Shown: piece after piece, positions 32,855 to 41,346 of the stretch
Layout of the letters: each line of letters opens with the position of its first letter
Position numbering within the stretch: the stretch's first letter is position 1
NCBI GenBank assembly: GCA_963846775.1
Contig: CAWJXB010000006.1
Location: 1,674,001-1,738,000, forward strand
Direction of reading: 5' to 3'
Origin: CAVYXA01 sp963846775
Lineage (GTDB): Bacteria > Verrucomicrobiota > Verrucomicrobiia > Chthoniobacterales > UBA10450
Length of the DNA stretch: 64,000 nt
The notes under the pieces: generated by a model
The model's input: only the letters and a program-made list of their open reading frames with translations
What the model was told of the DNA's origin: nothing
Database searches by the model: none
Program-made: the position numbers and the translations under genes

Positions 32855-33830
32855 GTAAGTCACTCACGAGCGATTTTTCTTCCTTCAATTCGGCGACCGT
32901 CTTGTCGATCTTGTCGCGGCTGAATTCATTGATCGGGACACCTTGGACGATTTGCCATTTGCCGCCGTGGACGCGCACGGGAAACGATGAAATCAATCCT
33001 CGATCGACATGGTAACTTCCATCCGAACAAACGGCGACGCTATGCCAATCGTCACCGGCGGTGTCCTCCGTTAACGAGCGAACGCTGCCGATGACAGCGT
33101 TTGCGGCGGAAGCGGCCGAGGAAAGCCCGCGCGCTTTGATGACAGCAGCACCGCGTTGTTGCACCGTGGCGATGAAATCTTCCTTTAACCATTTCTCGTC
33201 GCCGATGATCTCGCTGGCCGGGCGATTGTCGATCTTGGCGTTGTAAAAATCAGGATACTGGGTGGAGGAATGATTGCCCCAGATCGTCATGTTCGTGACA
33301 CGCGTAATCTGGACGCCGGCCTTGTGCGCAAGCTGAGCGCGGGACCGGTTTTCATCCAGTCGCGTCATGGCAAACCAGCGATCGGTCGGAATTTCCTTTG
33401 CGTTGTTCATCGCAATCAGGCAATTCGTGTTGCACGGATTTCCTATGACGAGAACGCGCACATCGGCGGCGGCATTCTTTTGCATCGCCTGCCCCTGGCC
33501 GATGAAAATTTTGCCGTTGATGCCGAGCAAATCTTTCCGTTCCATGCCGGCCTTGCGCGGGACGCTGCCGACGAGCAAGGCCCAGTTAATGTCGCGAAAG
33601 CCTTCGTCGAGATCGGCTGTCGGCACGATCGAGTGGAGCAGCGGAAAGGCACAATCGTGCAGTTCCATTACCACGCCTTCGAGCGCACCAAGCGCGGGCG
33701 GGATTTCGACCAGATGGAGCGAGACGGGCTGGTCCTGGCCAAACATTTCGCCCGAAGCGATCCGGAAAACCAGCGCATAACCAATGTGACCGGCCGCGCC
33801 GGTGACAGCGACTTTGATGGGTGACTTCAT
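32850..33830 (-). CDS. mdh: Malate dehydrogenase
   Basis: NAD-dependent interconversion of malate and oxaloacetate in the citric-acid cycle. The 326-residue product has VAVTGAAGHIGYALVFRIAS (NAD site), LLVGSVPRKAGMERKDLL with the substrate Arg residues, VLVIGNPCNTNCLIAMNNA, RLDENRSRAQLAHKAG and the active-site His region TIWGNHSSTQYPDFYNA. This is the cytosolic/chloroplast-like MDH type rather than the LDH-like type. Its stop is supplied by a repeat. Confidence 0.97.
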   Translation of the reverse strand: MKSPIKVAVTGAAGHIGYALVFRIASGEMFGQDQPVSLHLVEIPPALGALEGVVMELHDCAFPLLHSIVPTADLDEGFRDINWALLVGSVPRKAGMERKDLLGINGKIFIGQGQAMQKNAAADVRVLVIGNPCNTNCLIAMNNAKEIPTDRWFAMTRLDENRSRAQLAHKAGVQITRVTNMTIWGNHSSTQYPDFYNAKIDNRPASEIIGDEKWLKEDFIATVQQRGAAVIKARGLSSAASAANAVIGSVRSLTEDTAGDDWHSVAVCSDGSYHVDRGLISSFPVRVHGGKWQIVQGVPINEFSRDKIDKTVAELKEEKSLVSDLL

Positions 33831-33876
33831 GATTCAATTAGCCACAGGGTCTGCCTTGGGCAATCCGGAAGGATCA

Positions 33877-33990
33877 ATGACGAATGTCGAATGTCTAATG
33901 ACGAAGAAATGACGAAATCCAAATGACGAAAGTGATTCCTCGCTGCCTTTCGTCATTCATGAATTCGGATTTTCTTCGTCCATCGTCATT
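33877..33990. repeat. Heptamer inverted array between mdh and malQ
   Basis: Left arm units ATGACGA, ATGTCGA, ATGTCTA, ATGACGA and later ATGACGA twice; right arm has TCGTCAT and TCGTCCA units. The inner ends form a perfect 11-bp stem, AATGACGAAAG with CTTTCGTCATT. The array reaches the malQ stop codon (33989-33991). Confidence 0.75.
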
Positions 33991-35680
33991 ACGCGCGTCC
34001 CGTTTTCTCCAGCAACTTGCGAATCAGCGCCATTCGTTTTCGTTCCGCTCGGCTGGCGCGCAACTGCGCAATCGAGCGGTGCATTCGACGCGTCCAATTC
34101 CCCGAAGCAGCGGTGCCGGGCACGTTGAAGCGATACTTGCACGCGAGCAGATCGGTGATCATGACCGAGGCGATCCACGATTCGCTCCGAAACAGCGCTT
34201 CCATGATCCGCGGATAAAAATCGCGGCTGTAATCGATCGATTCGCCCTTCGGCTGGAATCCGGCAAACTCGGCGATTTTGTTGAGAGCGTCGATGGATTG
34301 CTCCGATGTCGATGTGGGGTGCTCAATCGCCTCTTCCCACAACTTGCGTAACGGTTTGTGATCGTGCGTGGCGTAAGTCGCTACCGAGACGCGATTGTAT
34401 TCGCTCCCAGGGGTGACCCGGCCATGATACACTTCCCATTGCGGGATTTTGAATCCGGCGATTCCTAACGAGCGCAGACTGGGGCGGACATAATCGGGTA
34501 CCGTCCCCAAATCTTCGCCAATTACCCGCGCGTCGCCCGACTCCTCCAGGACGGCGCGCAAATATTCTTCGCCTTCGCGCAAATTCGCGGCGCACTCTTC
34601 CGGATTGGAATCATTCCGCGGCGCAAAATGCGGGGCACGGCCGCCGGTCTTGGCCAACATCTCATTCCATTCCAGTGCCAGGAATTTTCGATTCTGCGAT
34701 GGTCGCCACGGGAAAGCATAGATCCGATAAAAGCCGAGGACGTGATCGATCCGGAAAAGATGAAAAATGCGGCGGACAAAGCGGACCCGTTCCCGCCACC
34801 AATCGAAACGGCGCGTCCGCATCGCGTCCCAGCGATAAAGAGGGATGCCCCAGTTTTGTCCCCATTTTTGTGTAAACTTATCGTCTTTGAAGTATGGCTC
34901 CGGCGGCGCGCCGCCTGACCAGTCGAGCGCAAACTCGTCGTGCCGAGCAAAGACATCGGCGCTGTAGTAACTGATGCCGAACGGAATGTCGCCCATCAAT
35001 GCCACACCGCGCTCTTCGGCGAACGCTTTGATCGCGCGCCACTGTTCGTGCGCGATCCATTGCACATAGCGAAAGAAATTCTCCCGCTTGGCAAATGCCG
35101 ATTGTCGATCCAGCGGCAAATTGCATAACCACTCCCGCGCCGATCCCGGCGAGGGCGTCGGCCATCGGTCCCACGTTTCGTGCTCGCCATTCTCTTCCAT
35201 CAAGGCGCGGAACAGGGCGTAATGGTTCAGCCACGCCGCTTCTTTTTCACAAAATTTCCCGAAACTCGATTCGCGCTCAGCGCTCGCGTGGATGCAAAAC
35301 CGGGCAAACGCGTTCTCCAACAACTGACGATTCAGTTTCCTGGTCTGCGGATATTTCACGGCCCCATGTCGAAGCGCCGCCAGATCGAAAGTCGTTAGGG
35401 TCGCAGAAAAGTCCTCCGCGCTCAAATCTTCCGGGCTGCCTGGCGCTAGATAAATCGTCGTTGGCTCGATCGCCATCGCACTAATGGCGTTGTAGGGACT
35501 GTTGTCACCTCCGATTTCATTGATCGGCAGAAGTTGCACCAGCTTGAACCCGGCGTCGGCTGCCCACTCGATGAATTGCCGCAGCGCCTCGGTGTCGCCG
35601 ACTCCAAGATCGTCATCACGGCGCAACGCAAACAACGGCGCCAGAACACCGGCGATTTTCTTTTCGTGGGGGAGATCCAT
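33989..35680 (-). CDS. malQ: 4-alpha-glucanotransferase (amylomaltase, GH77)
   Basis: Transfers maltodextrin segments between glucans, acting in the cytosol in glycogen/maltose metabolism. The 563-residue product has the GH77 features LLPINEIGGDNSPYNAISAM, YVQWIAHEQWRAIKAFAEER, GVALMGDIPFGISYYSADVF, FRIDHVLGFYRIYAFPW and the acid/base region DARVIGEDLGTVPDYVRPSL, followed by KIPQWEV and YATHDHKPL. Length is normal. No other glycogen gene is adjacent. Confidence 0.95.
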   Translation of the reverse strand: MDLPHEKKIAGVLAPLFALRRDDDLGVGDTEALRQFIEWAADAGFKLVQLLPINEIGGDNSPYNAISAMAIEPTTIYLAPGSPEDLSAEDFSATLTTFDLAALRHGAVKYPQTRKLNRQLLENAFARFCIHASAERESSFGKFCEKEAAWLNHYALFRALMEENGEHETWDRWPTPSPGSAREWLCNLPLDRQSAFAKRENFFRYVQWIAHEQWRAIKAFAEERGVALMGDIPFGISYYSADVFARHDEFALDWSGGAPPEPYFKDDKFTQKWGQNWGIPLYRWDAMRTRRFDWWRERVRFVRRIFHLFRIDHVLGFYRIYAFPWRPSQNRKFLALEWNEMLAKTGGRAPHFAPRNDSNPEECAANLREGEEYLRAVLEESGDARVIGEDLGTVPDYVRPSLRSLGIAGFKIPQWEVYHGRVTPGSEYNRVSVATYATHDHKPLRKLWEEAIEHPTSTSEQSIDALNKIAEFAGFQPKGESIDYSRDFYPRIMEALFRSESWIASVMITDLLACKYRFNVPGTAASGNWTRRMHRSIAQLRASRAERKRMALIRKLLEKTGRA

Positions 35681-35688
35681 TTGGGAAG

Positions 35689-35767
35689 GTGAGAAGTGAT
35701 CAGTGATCCGCGATCCGTGAACAGTTTACGCAGCGTTGCTTCATGCTGATCACTGATCACCGATCAC
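35689..35767. repeat. Heptamer inverted array between malQ and the beta-CASP hydrolase
   Basis: Left arm: GTGAGAA, GTGATCA, GTGATCC, GCGATCC, GTGAACA (35689-35723). Right arm: TGATCAC, TGATCAC, CGATCAC (35747-35767). All are in 7-bp phase. The TGA stop of the hydrolase gene (35764-35766) lies inside the right arm. Confidence 0.8.
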
Positions 35768-37140
35768 AACTCTATTTCGACTCCTGGCGTAGGCACAATC
35801 ACCTCCGCGTTAGGCAATTCTGCGCTCAACGTCGCGCGCATCCATTCCACCGCCGACACATCGCCGTGCACGAGCACGACTTTTTGCGGCGACACCTTCT
35901 TCGCGTACGCAATCAACGTCTCGCGCGAGGCGTGGGCGCTGAATTGGAACTGCTTCAAATTGCACCGGACGTGCTGGGGCGCTTCATCTGGATCGAGCTG
36001 AACTTCGCTCCCCGGCGCGGCATCGCGCAGCAATCCCGCCGGAGATTCCGGATCGGCGTAGCCGACAAAAAAGATCGACTGCTGCGGATTCTCCACCAGG
36101 CGATGCGCGAAAATGTTTGAGAGCGTTTTGGGCGTCATCATTCCGCTGGAGAGCGCATAGACGCGGCCCGGACGCGGCGCCGCGTCGTGAATCGTTGCGC
36201 CATTCAACACGAACGGGGCCATATCATCCATCAACTGCAGACGCGGCAATTGCCTGCGGCTCATTCCGGCGCGGCGATCGTAAATCTTGGTCATCTTCGA
36301 GCTCAAACCTCCGATATAAATCGGAAAATCCCGCTGCAACTGGTCGCGCCTAAATTTGCCAAGCATAGCCAGAACTTCCTGCGTTTTGCCTAAGGCGAAG
36401 ACCGGGATGAGCGCGCAGCCACCACCCTGGAAAGCGTCCTCGATCGCTGCGGCCAGAAGGCGTTCTTCGGCAGCGCGCGTCCAATCAGCCGGTTGAGCGT
36501 GATCGCCGCGGGTGCATTCCATGATCAGAATGTCGATCCCTTCGTCGGGAAAGACCGCCGCTTGCATGATCGTTTGATCGTCGAAGTTCACATCGCCCGT
36601 GTAGAAAACCGTGCCACCTTCGCCGCGGAGCAGAATTCCAGTGGAACCGAGGACGTGACCAGCATCGTAGAGCTCGAAGGACAATGGGCCGGTCTCGTTC
36701 GGCGGGACGCGCTCGCCCGAAATCGAGAGGCGCTGCCGCATCGGACACGACTGCCAAAGATCTGACGCGCGATCGGTCTCACGATGGGTGAAGAGCGGAT
36801 ACAACATTGTGCCCAGCTCTTCGCGCTGGCGCATCATCACGTTGACGGAGTTATGCAGTAGCACATCGCCAATGTCGGCCGTGGCGTCGGTCATGAAGAC
36901 GCGCGCACGCGGTTGCCGTCGCATCAGTACCGGTAACGTCCCGATGTGGTCCTGGTGCGCGTGCGAGATCAGGATCGCGTCAATTGGTCGATCCGCGATC
37001 GGTTTGAAATTTGGTAGCGCATCTTCGCCGACGTTTTTTGGGTGCATCCCGCAATCGAGTACGATCCGGTGCCCCGCGATTTCCAGATAATATGAGTTCG
37101 CGCCGATCTCAGTGTGCCGCGTCAGATTGATGAATTTCAA
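35764..37140 (-). CDS. Metallo-beta-lactamase-fold beta-CASP hydrolase (RNase-like)
   Basis: 458 residues. The metal-binding HXHXDH motif is SHAHQDHIGTLPVL; further metal ligands lie in YDAGHVLGSTGILL and GDVNFDD. The beta-CASP domain has CALIPVFALGKTQEVLAML, ALSSGMMTPKTLSNIF and the C-terminal FSAHASRETLIAYAKKVSPQ with VLVHGDVSAVEW. The nearest known groups are bacterial and archaeal CPSF-like/YpbQ-type nucleases, so an RNA-processing role is likely but the substrate is unknown. There is no KH domain. Confidence 0.88.
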   Translation of the reverse strand: MKFINLTRHTEIGANSYYLEIAGHRIVLDCGMHPKNVGEDALPNFKPIADRPIDAILISHAHQDHIGTLPVLMRRQPRARVFMTDATADIGDVLLHNSVNVMMRQREELGTMLYPLFTHRETDRASDLWQSCPMRQRLSISGERVPPNETGPLSFELYDAGHVLGSTGILLRGEGGTVFYTGDVNFDDQTIMQAAVFPDEGIDILIMECTRGDHAQPADWTRAAEERLLAAAIEDAFQGGGCALIPVFALGKTQEVLAMLGKFRRDQLQRDFPIYIGGLSSKMTKIYDRRAGMSRRQLPRLQLMDDMAPFVLNGATIHDAAPRPGRVYALSSGMMTPKTLSNIFAHRLVENPQQSIFFVGYADPESPAGLLRDAAPGSEVQLDPDEAPQHVRCNLKQFQFSAHASRETLIAYAKKVSPQKVVLVHGDVSAVEWMRATLSAELPNAEVIVPTPGVEIEL

Positions 37141-37171
37141 GACGGCAAAGCGTTGCGGATACCCCTTGGAA

Positions 37172-37240
37172 TGTAGCGGCGGTCTGTGACCGTCGCCATC
37201 TCTTGGAAAAAGTTTGCGACGCTCATAGAGCGCCGCTACA
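37172..37240. repeat. 69-bp element with TGTAG terminal inverted repeats
   Basis: Bases 37172-37197 match 32829-32854 exactly in inverted orientation. Bases 37215-37240 are a diverged inverted copy, so the element has imperfect terminal repeats around an 17-base centre. The TAG in its right end (37236-37238, minus strand) is the stop codon of the dipeptidase gene. Confidence 0.8.
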
Positions 37241-38273
37241 GGAGCTGTTCAAAGATTCGCATCCAGTTTCGGTACAAAATTTTCTCGATTTGCTCGTCGG
37301 TGAAGCCGCGCTCGATCAATTTTCGCGTCAGATTGCGCGCCTGCGAATGGTTCGTGAGGTCCGGGATAAAATGCGCTTTCGTCAGTTTGGCCTCGACCTC
37401 TTCCGCCGCCTCCTTGGGCAATTGCTGAAACAGGTACTCGCAAAAATCCAAGCCGATGCCAACGCCGTCGATGCCAATGAGACCAATTACGTGCTCGATA
37501 TGATCGATGTAATGATCAATCGTGCTTCCCTCCTGGGTCGGACTGACCAGGATCGCGTTCACGCCGACCACGCCGCCGCGTTGGCCGATCGCTTTGATCT
37601 GATCATCGCTGATGTTCCTTTCCATGTCGTAAAATTTGCGCGTGTTAGTGTGCGAAACGATCAACGGTTTTTCCGTGAGATCGACAATATCGGCAAAGCC
37701 TTGCGGGTTGATATGGGCCAGATCGACAATGATGCCGAGCCGCTCGCATTCGCGCACGATTTCACGTCCGAATTCCGTAAGTCCATCGCGTGAGGAACCG
37801 CTGGGTTTGAAAACGCCGCCGCTGCCGGCGGCGTTGCGACGGGCATGGGTCAGCCCGATCACGCGCACGCCGAGCTCGAAAAAAACGCGCAGCAGATTCG
37901 GATCTTCGCCTAACGGCTCGACTCCTTCCATCGTGATCACGAGCGCGATTTTCCTCGCCGCGCGCGCCTGCCGGATTTCCTTATACGTTTTGCAGATGAC
38001 GAACTGTGGCGCGCTTGCGACTTCGCTGTACAACTGTGCGACCTGCCCCAACCCAACGCGCAATCCCATTTCCGGCAAATAGCGATCGTCGATGTAAATG
38101 GCCGCGCCAATGAGAGCGATGTTTCCCGCTTCGAACTCAGGTAAATAATGCGCGGTTAATTGGCCGGGCCGGTTCCGTTTCTCGTACAAATCGAACGGTA
38201 AATCGAAATGAAGATCGATCAGGCCGGGCGCGTGAAGACGATTTACGCGTTGTTCGATTGACTCGTTAGGCAT
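37236..38273 (-). CDS. Membrane dipeptidase (peptidase family M19)
   Basis: A 345-residue zinc dipeptidase of the renal-dipeptidase family. The metal-binding N-terminal motif is LIDLHFDLPFDLYEK. Further features are ALVITMEGVEPLGEDPNLLR with the bridging Glu, GVRVIGLTHARRNAAGSGG, IIVDLAHINPQGFADIVDL, PLIVSHTNTRKF and DGVGIGLDFCEY. There is no signal peptide, so it is probably cytosolic. The first nine residues carry no family motif, and the start could be later. It ends in a repeat. Confidence 0.9.
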   Translation of the reverse strand: MPNESIEQRVNRLHAPGLIDLHFDLPFDLYEKRNRPGQLTAHYLPEFEAGNIALIGAAIYIDDRYLPEMGLRVGLGQVAQLYSEVASAPQFVICKTYKEIRQARAARKIALVITMEGVEPLGEDPNLLRVFFELGVRVIGLTHARRNAAGSGGVFKPSGSSRDGLTEFGREIVRECERLGIIVDLAHINPQGFADIVDLTEKPLIVSHTNTRKFYDMERNISDDQIKAIGQRGGVVGVNAILVSPTQEGSTIDHYIDHIEHVIGLIGIDGVGIGLDFCEYLFQQLPKEAAEEVEAKLTKAHFIPDLTNHSQARNLTRKLIERGFTDEQIEKILYRNWMRIFEQLL

Positions 38274-38298
38274 CTCCTAGTTTTCGTTTGGTGTTTCC

Positions 38299-38952
38299 CT
38301 ACGGTGCCAGCCGATCAATGTGCCACGACCCGTCGGCGCCACGCGCATAACGAAACCGATCGTGCAATCGATTCGGGCGGCCCTGCCAGAATTCCATCAT
38401 GTCCGGCGTGAGGCGATAGCCTCCCCAGCGCGGTGGCAACGGAATCGGCTTATCGGCGTAACGCTCCCTCACCTCAGCCATGCGCGCGTCCAGCACACGC
38501 CGCCCATCGAGAACCTCGCTCTGATGCGACGCCCATGCGCCAAGCTGGCTCCCAATTGGGCGCGAATGGAAATAGCGGTCCGATTCTTCGTGCGAAGTTT
38601 TTTCGACCGGCCCCGTGATCCTGACCTGTCGATCCAGCTCGATCCAGTAAAACACGAGAGCCGCGTACGGATTTTCCGCCAAATGCCGGCCTTTCTCGCT
38701 TTCGTAATTCGTGAAAAAGACGAAGCCGTCGTGGCCGAAGCCTTTCAGCAGCACGACGCGCACTGACGGTTCCGCGTTGCGCCCGGCGGTGGCGAGACTC
38801 ATTGCGTTGACGTCGCGAATGCCGGCCTCGATCGCCGAGGTGAACCAATTGCCGAATTGCTTGATCGGATCGGGATCGAGATCGCGCCGGCGCAAACCGT
38901 GGGCGGCGTGTTCGTAACGGGTAGCAGTCGGATCGAGCGACGCGTCAGACAT
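38299..38952 (-). CDS. pdxH: Pyridoxine/pyridoxamine 5'-phosphate oxidase
   Basis: FMN enzyme that makes pyridoxal 5'-phosphate. The 217-residue product from ATG 38952 has YEHAAHGLRRRDLDPDPIKQ, AMSLATAGRNAEPSVRVVLL with KGF, FFTNYESEKGRHLAENPYAA, VRITGPVEKTSHEESDRYFH, SRPIGSQLGAWASHQSEVL and the C-terminal signature EFWQGRPNRLHDRFRYAR. The open frame runs to 39462 but the extra part has no homology. It follows the dipeptidase start by 25 bases. Confidence 0.96.
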   Translation of the reverse strand: MSDASLDPTATRYEHAAHGLRRRDLDPDPIKQFGNWFTSAIEAGIRDVNAMSLATAGRNAEPSVRVVLLKGFGHDGFVFFTNYESEKGRHLAENPYAALVFYWIELDRQVRITGPVEKTSHEESDRYFHSRPIGSQLGAWASHQSEVLDGRRVLDARMAEVRERYADKPIPLPPRWGGYRLTPDMMEFWQGRPNRLHDRFRYARGADGSWHIDRLAP

Positions 38953-39147
38953 GACGCGGACAATATCCGACCGAATCAAGTTGTCGATGCGCGCGTTTTC
39001 CGCATTGACGCCGGATCGACAACTCTGCGGGACGCGAACATGAAGACGCTTCTCGCGTAAATCCGATGTCCAGTCTGGGCGGGGCGACTTCGGGGGCTTG
39101 CAAATTTCTGTTGGCGCTGGGCAGAGAACCCATACAATAGTCCGGCG

Positions 39148-39357
39148 ATGAAAATTTCTTCCGACGATCAAAGAGGTATCGGCGTCATCCTCCTTTACAC
39201 AGCGCTCCTTTTTTTCCTGATAGGTATGGCAGGCCACATGAAGGCCGATTTTCATTACCGCGCCGAAATTTTCACCGGTGGACTGACGACGGCGGCGGTG
39301 CTGGCGACATTTGGCGTGATCATGCTCCTCGTCGCCGCGCGGCGAAAACAGAACTGA
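39148..39357 (+). CDS. Small two-TM membrane protein
   Basis: 69 residues, not recognised. Two predicted membrane helices (about 12-29, VILLYTALLFFLIGMAG; and 43-63, GGLTTAAVLATFGVIMLLVA) are joined by a short hydrophilic loop, with a basic C-terminus (ARRKQN). It is divergent from pdxH and is followed immediately by a cloverleaf of palindromes. Confidence 0.55.
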   Translation: MKISSDDQRGIGVILLYTALLFFLIGMAGHMKADFHYRAEIFTGGLTTAAVLATFGVIMLLVAARRKQN

Positions 39358-39363
39358 CGCCAA

Positions 39364-39423
39364 GGAGCGACGGCTTCCCAGCCGTCGAGTGAAAGGTCGG
39401 GCGGCTGCCCAAGCCGCCGCTCC
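39364..39423. repeat. Two nested hairpins enclosed by an outer stem
   Basis: Hairpin 1 is CGACGGCT-TCCC-AGCCGTCG (39368-39387). Hairpin 2 is GGCGGCT/AGCCGCC (39400-39406 with 39112-type arm at 39412-39418). An outer stem GGAGCG (39364-39369) with CGCTCC (39418-39423) closes both, giving a three-way junction. It may serve as a bidirectional terminator between the small membrane protein and the Spy-like gene. Confidence 0.7.
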
Positions 39424-39450
39424 TCGGAGTTCTCGAATCCCTAAAAGTCC

Positions 39451-39476
39451 GGTGGCGGCCATTCATGGCCGCCACC
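39451..39476. terminator. 26-bp near-perfect palindrome 3' of the Spy-like gene
   Basis: Twelve-base arms (GGTGGCGGCCAT and ATGGCCGCCACC) flank a two-base centre. No T-run follows, so it may be a repeat element or a Rho-assisted stop. It lies between convergent genes. Confidence 0.55.
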
Positions 39477-39515
39477 GCGCCCTTTTGCCCGCCTCAGCGA
39501 GCACCCAGAGAGTGG

Positions 39516-39887
39516 TTATTCCTGCATCGCGCTGTGCAGTTTCTGATGCGCATCGCGCATTTCCTGGCGCGCCGCCTTCAGATCGTCCAACTTCTTCTGC
39601 TGTTCCGGAGTGAGCAGTGGACGAATCTTCGACATCGTGTCGTCCATGATCGCATGCGTCTTCTGCATTGCGTCCTGATGGATGGCGATGATCTGCGGTT
39701 TCGCTTGATCGATGATGGGTTGGACCTTGGCCTGTTGATCGGGAGTGAGGTTTAGCGTTTTGGTCATGTGTTCCAAGCCGCCAGCTCCGTGCCCGTGCCA
39801 TTGATTGCCAGGCCCGGCCTGTGCTAAAACAAGTCCGCCCAGCGCGATAGCACAGATGGCGGCAAGTGTAAGAAGGTTTCGTTTCAT
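39516..39887 (-). CDS. Periplasmic Spy/CpxP-like protein (LTXXQ motif)
   Basis: A 123-residue exported protein with a signal peptide (NLLTLAAICAIALGGLVLAQ). The mature part is helical with two LTXXQ motifs, NLTPDQQAKVQPIIDQAK and LLTPEQQKKLDDLKAARQEM, as in the Spy and CpxP periplasmic chaperones and the metal sensor CnrX. A chaperone or envelope-stress role is likely. No two-component pair is adjacent. Confidence 0.82.
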   Translation of the reverse strand: MKRNLLTLAAICAIALGGLVLAQAGPGNQWHGHGAGGLEHMTKTLNLTPDQQAKVQPIIDQAKPQIIAIHQDAMQKTHAIMDDTMSKIRPLLTPEQQKKLDDLKAARQEMRDAHQKLHSAMQE

Positions 39888-40047
39888 AGTTTTGGTATTT
39901 GGTTTGTTCTAATGACCCCGAAAAACTTCGGGGCGTTCATGGATTGGTGACCGGCCGGGGCAAAACGCGGTTACATTTTTTACGACGAACGTGCGAATCT
40001 ATTTGTCGCGGGCCGGCAGAGACAATCTACAGTGGACGCCACGGAAG

Positions 40048-41346
40048 ATGCCAAAGGTCCTCGCCAAAATTGTCGATGTTAAGCCGGTGGAAATCCGTGC
40101 GCTCTGGCTCGCTTTCGTTTTCAACTTCGTCATCCTCGCCGGCTACTACATTCTCCGCCCAATTCGCGAGGAAATCGGCGCGACCAGCGGCGTTGAAAAT
40201 CTGCCGTGGATGTACACAGCCACGCTTATCGGCATGCTCATCGCGAACGCGCTCTTTGCCGCCATCGTGTCGCGCATGTCGCGCCGCAAGTTTCTGCCCA
40301 TCGCCTACCGCTTCGCGATTGCCAATCTTTTCATTTTTTTCATTCTGATGCGTTTCGTCCCGCCGAACTGGCAATGGCTTCTGGCGCGCTCGTTCTTTGT
40401 CTGGGTCAGCGTCTTCAATCTTTTCGCGACGACGCTTTTCTGGGCCTTCATGACCGACCTGTTTACGGCCGAACAAGGCAAACGTCTTTTCGGGTTCATC
40501 GCCGTCGGCGGTTCGTTAGGCGCAATTCTTGGCCCGCTCGTGCCGACGTTCCTCGTCGATCGTCTCAGCACCGGCATTTTCTGCCTTATGTCGGCGGCCA
40601 TGTTCGAAATCGCGGCGCAATGCGTCCGTTTTTTTCCAGCCGAACCTGACGAGCATTCTCAGACCGAAACGGGCGAGAAACCGATCGGCGGAAACATTTG
40701 GGACAGCGTCACGCACATCGCCCGTTCACCGTACTTATTCGCGCTCGTCCTCTTCATCTTTATTTACACGCTGACGAATACCTGGGCCTATTTTCAACAG
40801 GCTGATCTCACGCAGCATCAGTTGGCGGACAAATCGGCCCGCACTGCATTCTTTGGTAAACTGGATTTCTCGGTCAACACCCTTACGGTGCTGATTCAAC
40901 TGTGCCTAACTAGCCGATTACTGAAATGGTTTGGAGTAGGGTTCACGCTCGTTCTTATGCCGGCGCTCAGCGGGATTGGTTTTCTATCCATTGGCTATGC
41001 CCCGATCCTAGTTGTGCTTGCGATTTTTCAAGTGGTGCGACGTGCCACTGGCTTCTCGCTGCTTCGTCCAGCGCGCGAGATTCTGTTCACCGTTTTACGG
41101 CGGGAGGACAAATACAAAGCGAAAAGCGTGATCGACACATTCGGTTATCGCCTTGGCGATCAAGTGGGCGCGTGGTCGTATCGCGCGATGCACGCCGTCG
41201 GTTTGGGCTTGAGCGCTATCAGCTTCATTGCTGTGCCACTCATCGTTGCGTGGTGCGCGTTGAGCGTTTGGCTGGGACGAAAACAAGCGGCATTGGCGCG
41301 TCAGCGCTGGACGGAAACCGAAGAGCGCCGAAACTTAGCGTCGTGA
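40048..41346 (+). CDS. MFS-type carrier, nucleotide-transporter-like (Npt1/Npt2-like)
   Basis: 432 residues from ATG 40048 with about twelve membrane helices. The N-terminus (ALWLAFVFNFVILAGYYILR followed by PIREEIG) resembles the ATP/ADP antiporter group first known in plastids and obligate intracellular bacteria, which also occurs in free-living species where the cargo is unclear. Other segments are FWAFMTDLFTAEQGKRLFGF and GFSLLRPAREILFTVLRRED. The stop overlaps the next start (GTGA), coupling it to the cysteine desulfurase gene. Confidence 0.75.
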   Translation: MPKVLAKIVDVKPVEIRALWLAFVFNFVILAGYYILRPIREEIGATSGVENLPWMYTATLIGMLIANALFAAIVSRMSRRKFLPIAYRFAIANLFIFFILMRFVPPNWQWLLARSFFVWVSVFNLFATTLFWAFMTDLFTAEQGKRLFGFIAVGGSLGAILGPLVPTFLVDRLSTGIFCLMSAAMFEIAAQCVRFFPAEPDEHSQTETGEKPIGGNIWDSVTHIARSPYLFALVLFIFIYTLTNTWAYFQQADLTQHQLADKSARTAFFGKLDFSVNTLTVLIQLCLTSRLLKWFGVGFTLVLMPALSGIGFLSIGYAPILVVLAIFQVVRRATGFSLLRPAREILFTVLRREDKYKAKSVIDTFGYRLGDQVGAWSYRAMHAVGLGLSAISFIAVPLIVAWCALSVWLGRKQAALARQRWTETEERRNLAS

